From assembly GCA_004151065.3 (NCBI GenBank), contig NWUY0300047014.1:24537-38542 (forward strand): 14,006 nt of DNA, in the 5' to 3' direction. This document shows, piece after piece, positions 7,674-14,006 of this stretch. Both the position numbers and the translations under genes were made by a program. Positions within the stretch are counted from its first letter, which is position 1, and each line of letters starts with the position of its first letter. The notes under the pieces are model-generated. The model made no database searches. It was given only the letters and a program-made list of their open reading frames with translations, and was not told where the DNA came from. Source of the DNA: Larix sibirica. Its lineage: Eukaryota; Streptophyta; Pinopsida; Pinales; Pinaceae.

Positions 7674-7794
7674 AGTTTTATCACCAGCATAAATCCATCT
7701 TAACTACGAAAGAAATGTTTGCACCTCCAGAGATATGATCCCTATCGGCACATGATAGATCCAAAGTTAAGATGGATCTATGCTAGTAATAACT
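7674..7794. repeat. Inverted repeat, ~30-bp arms, 59-nt loop
   Basis: The left arm 7674-7705 and right arm 7765-7794 are reverse complements with three mismatches and a 2-nt bulge. The inner 13 bp (ATCCATCTTAACT / AGTTAAGATGGAT) are perfect. All three mismatches are transitions that become G-U wobbles if the minus strand is transcribed. No extended terminal inverted repeats or target duplications were seen, so it may be a degraded foldback/MITE or a hairpin-RNA locus. Function unknown. Confidence 0.7.
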
Positions 7795-7919
7795 TCATTT
7801 GAAGTGCTTTTTGTTGAGTGAAAGAGTCAAAGCACTCCTTCCATTCACATAAGTGTTTGAATGACAATACTTTAAAGAGTAACACTTAAAGAAAAATTAC
7901 ACCTAAAAAATTTTATTCG

Positions 7920-7935
7920 CTCTCTCTCTCTCTCT
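7920..7935. repeat. (CT)8 microsatellite, (GA)8 on the minus strand
   Basis: Eight CT units are followed by TTTTTAAAAAC. On the minus strand this reads TTTTTAAAAAGAGAGA..., so it sits where the 3' tail of the minus-strand relic at 8189-8821 would end. It could be a decayed or simple-repeat tail of a retroposed sequence. Confidence 0.8.
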
Positions 7936-8188
7936 TTTTAAAAACATGAACAAGTATTGAAATATATTAAGCTGTTGAAAAAACAACCAAAATTTTACAA
8001 AAATGTAGGATCCATATTGTCTATGTTTCCAACCAATCCACTGAAAGGAGAAGCAAATCTAACACATATTCTCTAACTATTACATCCACCATTACTACAA
8101 TGCGGAAGCTATACAGTTTAATAAACTACCCTAAAAGAAACACATAAAAGGAAACCAAAAACTATAATAAAGATAATACTAAACATGA
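7936..8188 (-). other. 3'-UTR-like sequence downstream of minus-strand relic
   Basis: On the minus strand this T-rich, non-coding stretch follows the stop of the 8189-8821 relic and ends in an A-rich/(GA)n tract. The arrangement ORF, UTR, simple-repeat tail is typical of non-LTR retroelements or retrocopies. No matching target-site duplication was found upstream of 8821, so this stays an inference. Confidence 0.35.
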
Positions 8189-8821
8189 TCATTCTTGGAT
8201 TTTCATAGGCTTGTTGTATGGCTCCGGAGTGCTTGAAATGTCCACATAAACCTTTTCCTGCTGTTGCACCGAATCCTCCACGAGCTCCTTGGAATCAACA
8301 TCCTTGGTATCCCAAGACTGCTCCCCTTGTAACAGTTCCTGATATCTATCCACGATGAGGGTAAGTTTCTCCAGGTGAGCGCTCTGAACCTTCACCTAAT
8401 CCTCCCGGTCATCAAACCTATAATCCATATTGGAAACATGATTAGTCAATTGCACTATGGCTGCAACCACACCCTCCAACTGCTCAAAAATTCACCTAAC
8501 AATAGTCCTCAAATTTACAATTCCCCCCTTAACATCACTTAGGATAGCTCCCCAACCCGACTCCTCCATAACCATGCTTACCATTTTTTTCGGGATTTTG
8601 TTTCCACTCGAGTCCAACTATGAACTCCAAACTTCCTCTTGTCTACTAGCCACGCACCAAGGTGGATCCCTGAGAACCCACTGGAGAATCCCCTGCCTAA
8701 GTGCAACTTCAAGCTCACTCCCCCAACCCACCAACACCAAGCACAAAGTTAAGACAACACTCCCCTCACACATTGCAGAGTGTACAAGGTTATCACTTCG
8801 AAGAGCCACAAGAAATTCCAT
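8189..8821 (-). pseudogene. Decayed ORF of unknown protein, 211-codon frame with three stops
   Basis: One minus-strand frame runs from ATG at 8821-8819 to TGA at 8191-8189 with no frameshift, but has TAG at 8620-8618, TGA at 8494-8492 and TAG at 8398-8396. All three stops are one C-to-T change away from CAG or CGA. The N-terminal part (MEFLVALRSDNLVHSAMCEG...) is partly hydrophobic. The middle, IFEQLEGVVAAIVQLTNHVS then NMDYRFDDRED, and the following VKVQSAHLEKLTLIVDRYQE have heptad spacing and look like a coiled coil. The C-terminus is acidic and Gln-rich. This resembles Gag-like or retroelement ORF1 proteins in style, but no zinc knuckle, RRM or enzymatic motif is visible. The plus-strand ORF at 8457-8828 is its antisense shadow. 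Frame retention suggests nonsense decay by deamination without indels. Confidence 0.5.
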
Positions 8822-9250
8822 ATTCTAAAACCCCACAATCAAAATAAAATCAAAGAATATTCTAGAGACTTATCTTGTGAGCTACCATAAATGCTCACCC
8901 ACCCTCGTACTTCGTACAATTCTAGGTGGCATGTTCGTTGCATGCATGTTGAGTCTAGGGGCTAAACAAACCAAGGTTATTGAAATGTCTACAATTGAAT
9001 GTCTAATGGGATTTCTAAAACATGCATAAACCTTACCATTTTTACTAAACAAATTTCCAGCTACCTGCTATTGATGGTAAATGGACTTATTTACTAAAAA
9101 TGAAACTACATACATAAAATAGATCATTATAATTCCATTCTACGTGTTTGTCATGGAATTTGTGTTAATGAATTTAGTTTTACAAGAAGAAGATGATATT
9201 TTCATGGAGAATGCAATGGTAGCTTGAGTTCTTATGGTGCAACCCGGTCA
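8822..9250. other. Spacer upstream of the minus-strand relic
   Basis: A TAG lies in frame just upstream of the ATG at 8821. No promoter or coding frame is convincing. If the tract at 9729 marks an LTR, this could be LTR or leader sequence on the minus strand, but no primer-binding site complementary to a tRNA 3' end (such as TGGTATCAGAGC) was found. Confidence 0.3.
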
Positions 9251-9339
9251 ACTCCTTGAGTGTGTGCAGTTGCCAAGGATTCCCAACTAGATTCGTGGGT
9301 ACCACTTTCCTCCCAACCAATACCCTTAGCTTCAACTGA

Positions 9340-9550
9340 GATCCCCCCCGATCCCTCAAGCAGTAGGCTATACCATGTCATATTTCCCCTTGTCAATTTC
9401 GAGTACTCTCTCTTTTCTGATCGTTTCCCCCCTCCAATCCATTATTTTCCCAACTTCCCCCTAAATCCTCTGTCCATTCACCCTTTTACTCCTCCAACCA
9501 TTCCTTTATTTCCCCATCCAATCTACCCCTTTGCATGGGTGACCCCCCAC
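9340..9550. repeat. Pyrimidine-rich low-complexity tract
   Basis: Runs of CCCCCCC, CCCCCCTCC, CCCCCTAAA and CCCCTTT give a strongly C/T-biased + strand. The ORF at 9260-9595 through it is a Pro/Phe-rich translation of this bias and is not considered a gene. On the minus strand the tract is purine-rich and lies inside the possible LTR. Confidence 0.6.
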
Positions 9551-9565
9551 TTGTCATCCATGCAA
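9531..9565. other. Strong hairpin, 13-bp stem, 9-nt loop
   Basis: TTGCATGGGTGAC (9531-9543) and GTCATCCATGCAA (9553-9565) pair over 13 positions with one mismatch that is a G-U wobble in plus-strand RNA. The loop is CCCCCACTT. It lies in the candidate minus-strand LTR segment. Function unknown. Confidence 0.7.
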
Positions 9566-9728
9566 GGATCTTTTTCATGCACTAATCACATTTAGTTAGC
9601 TAATCATTAATCACCAGCTATGCTAATATTAATTATTAAACACTTTATGTAATATTATGATATATATACATTTTAATATTTACTATTATTATATTAATTC
9701 TATTTATTGAATAATTTGGCATTACTTA

Positions 9729-9757
9729 CCTTCCCCCTTCAGGAAAATTCGTCTTGA
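9729..9757 (-). other. Polypurine tract and ORF-end-like junction, Ty3/Gypsy style, minus strand
   Basis: On the minus strand the sequence reads TTCAAGACGAATTTTCC (9757-9741), then TGAAGGGGGAAGG. This layout is like many plant Ty3/Gypsy elements, where a final Asp-Glu-Phe-type codon stretch and a stop run straight into the polypurine tract and 3' LTR. The LTR would extend leftwards from about 9728 and start in very AT-rich DNA (9600-9720). No integrase or chromodomain remains on the upstream side (9760 onward), so the element would be deleted or non-autonomous. Boundaries and LTR length cannot be fixed. Confidence 0.4.
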
Positions 9758-9759
9758 AG

Positions 9760-10073
9760 TTACATCACACATAACTAAATGATATGCATAATCAAGACAA
9801 AATATGCACTTAGATAACTAATACTATTGTGCTAGTGAGGGGGTTTATTCATGTGGCCACCACTAGTAAATCCCTCATCAACACTAATAAGGATAAGACC
9901 TAATATAACTATATGCTCTCATGAATATTTCTAAGTGTTTATATCCTATACACATACATATCAGGGTGGGGATTTAGCTCCACCTAAAATTAATTTTAAC
10001 TCAATAATGGTTAATTGTACAAAAGGAGAATACCGATACCAATCCTCCACATCCTTCGTAGGTAAGAGATCCT
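9760..10073. other. Spacer, no integrase or other gene visible
   Basis: Minus-strand translation was inspected for integrase C-terminal sequence upstream of the polypurine tract and none was found. The segment contains an imperfect inverted pair TGAGGGGGTTTA / TAAATCCCTCA (about 9836-9877). Confidence 0.35.
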
Positions 10074-10092
10074 GCCTAGGAGTCACCTAGGC
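10074..10092. other. Perfect hairpin of AvrII-like palindromes
   Basis: GCCTAGG (10074-10080), loop AGTCA, CCTAGGC (10086-10092) form a perfect 7-bp stem. The arms also contain direct copies of the palindrome CCTAGG, and a third CCTAGG occurs at about 10104. Likely incidental or a minor repeat. Confidence 0.6.
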
Positions 10093-10414
10093 ATAAATAA
10101 AATCCTAGGTTCTACTCCATCCTCACACACCCTCACTCCAACATCATACAATTTGATCAACCTTCGAACACCCCCAGTACTCTGAATGGTCTTGCTCCCC
10201 ATGGTATGGGCCCTCCAATACTGCAACTAGTGTAAGGGTCACCCAATGTGGTGTGACCACAAAAGGCATCATAAGTCTCATCATATCTTCAATAAATTGC
10301 AAGCATACTCCTTGCTCCTTTCTAACTTATGGCATCACGAGAAGGCTTAAGGCCTAATCCTTCTAGTCTTCACTGGGCTATATGCCCCCAAGACCTCATA
10401 TGGAGGCACCGGGC

Positions 10415-10488
10415 ATCTGGTCCAGTACGTTAACCCACGTACACCAGGAATCTGGTCCAATATGTTAACCCACGTACACTAGGCATCT
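10415..10488. repeat. 35-bp tandem repeat, two copies plus start of a third
   Basis: ATCTGGTCCA(G/A)TA(C/T)GTTAACC begins at 10415 and 10450, and ATCT of a third copy at 10485. The units differ at only a few positions. Each contains the inverted pair GTACGT...ACGTAC (second copy degraded) around TAACCC. The surrounding 10000-10800 is a conserved-looking, GC-moderate, non-coding segment, probably part of a longer interspersed repeat that I cannot name. Confidence 0.85.
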
Positions 10489-10489
10489 C

Positions 10490-11200
10490 AAAGGGTTGGC
10501 CCAAAACTTCCTTCACAACTCCTATCAACAACAACCCCAGGCATCAAAAGTCCTACAACACAAATCCAAAGGTGAATCTAACTCTCACCTAAATTCACGG
10601 GCTTTTGGTGTTCGAGGATGCGAGGACTACTAGCATAGATTATCGGTTGAGCTTGTACCCACAGATTCAGTTGCCCATAAAGTGTTAAAGTATAGATTCT
10701 CCTTCATGGATATGGGCTCCCACGAGATCACAAAATGAACTGGCCTTCCAGGCCCCAAGTGGATTTCCTGTCACTCCACCTCTCATGATGCCATCACAGT
10801 ATTAGTCATAAATATAACATTTAAGAGAATGCATATTATCAACATCATGAATAACAAAGACTTGCATGCTACCACATGCCCTTATGAGATTATACTATCA
10901 TCATAAATACCATGGAACCACATGTACACATGTTATTATGTAACATAACATATCCAAGAGTAACAATGAATTACATGCTATAATACGCCATCACATAAAT
11001 ATACATCAACCTGTTGAATATGAGGAACCGCATGCCACTACGTCTCATCTTGAAAACATAACATCATCACTATGAATGTGAAGGAAACACATGGTACTAA
11101 AGAAACATAAGGTTAACATATAGCCATCACAGTCAGGTTATCATCATTAACCTCAAAAAACATATTTTATAGTGAATCATAAATCATTTCCATAATGTCA
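10490..11200. other. Non-coding repeat-like DNA grading into AT-rich spacer
   Basis: No frame of note on either strand. The part to about 10800 has higher GC than what follows and ends in CATAAATATAACA. From 10800 on, CAT/ATCA-rich sequence begins that looks like diverged copies of the minisatellite at 11290. Confidence 0.35.
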
Positions 11201-11289
11201 TTATAATAATCCCAATCCATAGCATGAAATGAAGCCTTCACAATACTCATTCATTCAATGGCCATGGAAACTTAATGAACATTTTAATT

Positions 11290-11635
11290 TTTATCATGAT
11301 CAATTAATACATAGCATGTGATGAATCAACATAATTAGCACGATCAATTTTAATCTATGGCATGTGATGGAACAACATAATAACATAATCATAATCAATT
11401 AATCCATAATATGAGTTGAAACAACATAATAAACGTCAACACGATCGATTGATTCCATAGTGTATAATGAGCAATATAAGAACATCATCATGATCAACCA
11501 ATCCGTAATACATGAAGATACAACACACTAAACACCAGTATAACTGATTTAATCTATATATGACAGACAATATCAGAATATCATCATGATCCACTAATTC
11601 ATAATAATTGCTTAAACAACTTAATATCCAAAATC
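11290..11635. repeat. Degenerate minisatellite, ~48-bp period, about seven units
   Basis: Units of the form ATCATGATCAATTAATCCATA followed by AGCATGTGATGAAACAACATAAT recur with starts near 11298, 11342, 11393, 11443, 11492, 11541 and 11588 (spacings 44-51). More degraded copies may begin near 11208 and 11248. The unit centre carries the near-palindrome TGATCAATT. No coding capacity. The spread of divergence indicates an old array. Confidence 0.7.
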
Positions 11636-11639
11636 CAAC

Positions 11640-12460
11640 ACCCTTATTATGATTGATTCATTTCACACATAGTATTTTCACAATCAAAATTATTAGCCGA
11701 GTATGTATGCATGTAACGGGTCTCTTAGGATTGTATCCATTGTCTACCAAAATCATCATACCATTGTACCATATGAACCTATTAATACTATGTTAACCTA
11801 CTCAAAAGATATGGAAAAATCTCAGTGCATTGCTTCTACGTCCTCCTCTAATAGAAGAGGAAAAACCTAAAATTGGACAGAGTAAAAAATTCTTTATTCC
11901 CCAAGTATTTATTTTGGAATATTTATTCTGCATTCTTTACAATCGTGTTTTTTTTTAATTGTTTGGGGATCAGTCTTCCTCGTGGAGGTCATCCCTCCAA
12001 TCGAGGAGAGATGTGGACAAAAGAAATTAATGTATAGCGAACAGTAGGTTGGAGTCGGTTCTCTCTCTCGAGGCCGCTACTACCTTCTCCACAACAAACA
12101 ATAATGAAATAATATAGATACTTTCACAGTACCTTTAACACATGTAGGACATAAGGACACACTTGGACTGCTCTTCCTTTTTACTGCAAACACAATCACT
12201 AGAAACATACAAACTCTATATAAATAAATTACAATTAACTATGGTTAGGGTTCAACTACACGTGCTTGTTCATTGATGTAACATCATTGATCATTATTGA
12301 ATGATAATATGAATACGTTGTTGAATACTTATCTGTAGGAACCTTCCCACAATATATACTATCTATGGAGTGGATGAGATTAGTGAAGAAAGCAGTATCT
12401 AACCAGTAGCTTGGATGTACCCTATATAATGTTGGAGAAAACTACATACTATAGTGACAT
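11640..12460. other. AT-rich spacer with short hairpins
   Basis: No gene was found. A hairpin TCCTCCTCTAATAGAAGAGGA-like pair lies near 11840-11862. A CT/GA-rich inverted region (CCTCGTGGAGG, CCCTCCAATCGAGGAG) lies near 11978-12010, and CTCTCTCTCG near 12061. A run of nine T is at 11947-11956. Confidence 0.35.
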
Positions 12461-12559
12461 ACCCTAGAGGAGACTGATGCAATCCTTGAGGAGGCACAAG
12501 ATTATTTATCAAATGCGAGTAGACTCAATAGCAAAACAAATCTACTTGTTAGATTCTAA
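12461..12559 (+). pseudogene. Short coding-like island, possible exon remnant
   Basis: Thirty-two codons, TLEETDAILEEAQDYLSNAS then RLNSKTNLLVRF and TAA (12557-12559), lie directly after TAG and TGA in the same frame. The composition is helix-like and protein-like, unlike flanking DNA. CCCTAG just upstream could be a weak acceptor, but there is no good pyrimidine tract and no clear donor. A second frame over the same bases is also open for a while. May be chance; family not recognised. Confidence 0.25.
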
Positions 12560-12601
12560 GTGCAGCCTCGAGATCATTGTTGCACTTAGTCATTTTTTTT
12601 T
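12556..12601 (+). other. 9-bp stem-loop followed by a T-run
   Basis: CTAAGTGCA (12556-12564) and TGCACTTAG (12581-12589) are perfect inverted copies with a 16-nt loop, followed by TCA and nine T (12593-12601). It has the shape of an intrinsic or pol III terminator but no transcription unit ends here. About one such stem is expected by chance in a window this long. Confidence 0.4.
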
Positions 12602-13090
12602 GTTATTCTAGTTTTATTCTTCTTGTTTACTGACTCTTTTCTTCGGTTTATTTGTCTTTATTGGGGCATCTATTATGAAATGAGACCTTTCACAATGTCT
12701 ACACTTATAATAATGGAAAGAATAGGATCATCTCCCTATCTATAACACTCATCCCTCTTAGGCCAATGTAAACAATAATTAACAACTGAGAGGATTGGAA
12801 GACATTCTCAATAATCAAACAATAAATTAGAGTCTTGGATTGACTAACATGCAAAAATAACTATAACAACATATTTCAGACATTTGTCCTCCTTCGGAAG
12901 ACCATTCTTCATTCAATCCCAAAGAATATATAAAAAGGATAAATATGTAATAGGGCTAAGTAGGGAGGATCATGATTATTGAGGTGTGTTTATTGACTTA
13001 TACTAATATAAAAAAATTATCTTTAAACCGTCAAAGTGGCAACCAATACAACTCTCGGCAATCACTATAGGTCTGTTCTTCTTAAAGTGT
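12602..13090. other. AT-rich spacer, nothing recognised
   Basis: No coding frame, repeat or RNA gene could be supported on either strand. Confidence 0.4.
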
Positions 13091-13391
13091 TTCAGGTGGG
13101 GGGGGTATTCATCTAGATGCGCCTGCTGCCACACATATGGAAGCCTCATGATGCCATGGACTTTTGTGTCTACCTATATGGTCCTATTCATTGATTGTCA
13201 AAAGCTATCACATGATTTCTAATTCCAGTGTATGGAGAAAAAAAAAAAAGAGGCAATGTATGCTTCATTCTAGAACGAAAGGCTTGCTTGAAAATAAACG
13301 TTTGGAAACATTTGAAGAATGGTTGGCCATAGGACTTGAAAATAAGGTGCCATCTAAAAATTACATTACAGGGCCAAGGGGACACAAGTAG
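13091..13391 (+). pseudogene. Weak coding-like remnant split over two frames
   Basis: After TTCAG and a run of eight G (13098-13105), one frame reads MRLLPHIWKPHDAMDFCVYL then YGPIH before several stops. After an A12 homopolymer (13238-13249) a different frame gives KRLETFEEWLAIGLENKVPS then KNYITGPRGHK and TAG at 13389-13391. The homopolymers are natural places for frameshifts, so both parts could come from one dead ORF. No family recognised; the ORF starting at 13164 mixes coding-like and non-coding-like parts. Confidence 0.25.
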
Positions 13392-14006
13392 TACGTCAGC
13401 TACCTTACGAGGAGAGGGAAAACAATGATCATCTTAATAAGAGTGATTAAGCAACTTGAAACCCATTTGCCCACTTAATGTGTGGATCATATATCCTTCT
13501 CTTCGTAGCAGAAAAATAGCCATCTTTATTTGAAGTTCAATAAAGCTTTAGAAAAATACTTCCACATCAAAACATGTTCATAGGCCAACTGATTCAAAAT
13601 TTAGACTTATTAAATACAAAATACACCAACAAGCTCTTGAAAATCATAACAGTATAAAAGTTCCAAATTATATGGATTCACTGTTACTTTTTCTACAGTT
13701 AGTTATCACACACAAAAGAGATATTGATGTATCAAGGTTGATTAGGATCTTAACCAATCAAAATACCCAATCATGAGACATAAAACAAAGATTTACAGGC
13801 GATGGGATAATTAGTAGAACATAATTATTGAAATCAAAACAATAATGCATAAATACAAATTCTCAAAATTACTGTAAGGCATATCCACCAATGCATTTCC
13901 CCATTCCAAATTCAAGACTAGTCTCTAAGTTTATAGTTGTCACGTCCCCTTCCATCAATCCAACTCAAGGAAGGGAACATGACTAAAAATCCAAGCTCAC
14001 AAATTT
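13392..14006. other. AT-rich spacer with a PPT-like purine run at the right edge
   Basis: No gene. On the minus strand GGAAGGGGACG, then TGACAACT (about 13953-13936), resembles a polypurine tract followed by an LTR start. CCCTTCC (13947-13953) and GGAAGGG (13969-13975) form a perfect inverted pair around it. With no LTR pair in the window this cannot be tested here. Confidence 0.25.

Noticed and set aside
8457-8828. 123-codon open frame on the + strand
   Set aside because: It is exactly antisense to the frame-consistent minus-strand relic, and its Ser/Thr/Pro-rich, low-complexity translation looks like a reverse-strand artefact.
9260-9595. 111-codon Pro/Phe-rich + strand open frame
   Set aside because: It is explained by the C/T-rich tract, which contains few T-A-A/T-A-G/T-G-A triplets; no signal peptide, repeat register or homology is recognisable.
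11290-11635. CRISPR array
   Set aside because: The repeated units are contiguous and degenerate without unique spacers of constant length, and the genome context is eukaryotic.
12556-12601. Bacterial-type intrinsic terminator
   Set aside because: The context is plant-like with no gene ending here, and a 9-bp stem of this kind is expected about once by chance in 14 kb.

Overview
This window looks like intergenic or intronic DNA from a large, repeat-rich seed-plant nuclear genome. A gymnosperm is my best guess, but that is inference. The evidence is AT-rich spacer with no long intact ORF on either strand, decayed LTR and non-LTR retroelement pieces, tRNA-derived SINE-like heads, degenerate minisatellites, and short exon- or retrocopy-like coding islands. 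Nothing bacterial or viral in layout was seen (no operons, ribosome binding sites or CRISPR). No complete functional gene can be supported.

Layout. Positions 1-1480 hold non-coding repeats: a 226-bp tandem repeat (286-737) and a ~101-bp degenerate duplication (1083-1265). They lead into a polypurine tract and a candidate Copia-type 3' LTR (1481-1873). Positions 1930-3490 carry GC-richer broken coding remnants on the + strand, followed by a second candidate LTR (about 3498-4012).

Positions 4417-4871 hold the clearest single event. A 423-bp minus-strand insert is flanked by a perfect 16-bp target-site duplication. It carries the last 31 codons and stop of an unidentified protein, a ~320-nt 3' UTR and a short A-tail, so it reads as a 5'-truncated processed retrocopy. 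Just downstream (5020-5109, + strand) is an exon-like island: a pyrimidine tract and AG acceptor, 29 codons of protein-like sequence, a stop and an AATAAA. Its 3' end is caught in a ~286-bp tandem duplication (5085-5660), each unit of which carries a tRNA-like pol III A/B-box pair. A third SINE-like head lies at 5902-5964.

Positions 6400-7030 hold a frameshifted RNase H remnant, most like the C-terminal RNase H of plant L1-type LINEs. Positions 7674-7794 form a long inverted repeat. A minus-strand ORF relic (8821 to 8189) keeps one frame over 211 codons despite three internal stops, and is followed by a 3'-UTR-like stretch and a (GA)8 tract.

Positions 9250-9760 include a strong hairpin and a minus-strand polypurine tract like a Ty3/Gypsy 3' end. 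Positions 10000-11640 are non-coding with a 35-bp tandem repeat and a ~48-bp degenerate minisatellite. The remainder is AT-rich spacer with two weak coding-like islands (12461-12559 and about 13091-13391).

The pieces do not form a pathway. The coherent story is successive retroposition into what may be an intron of a host gene, followed by decay that includes C-to-T type nonsense changes.
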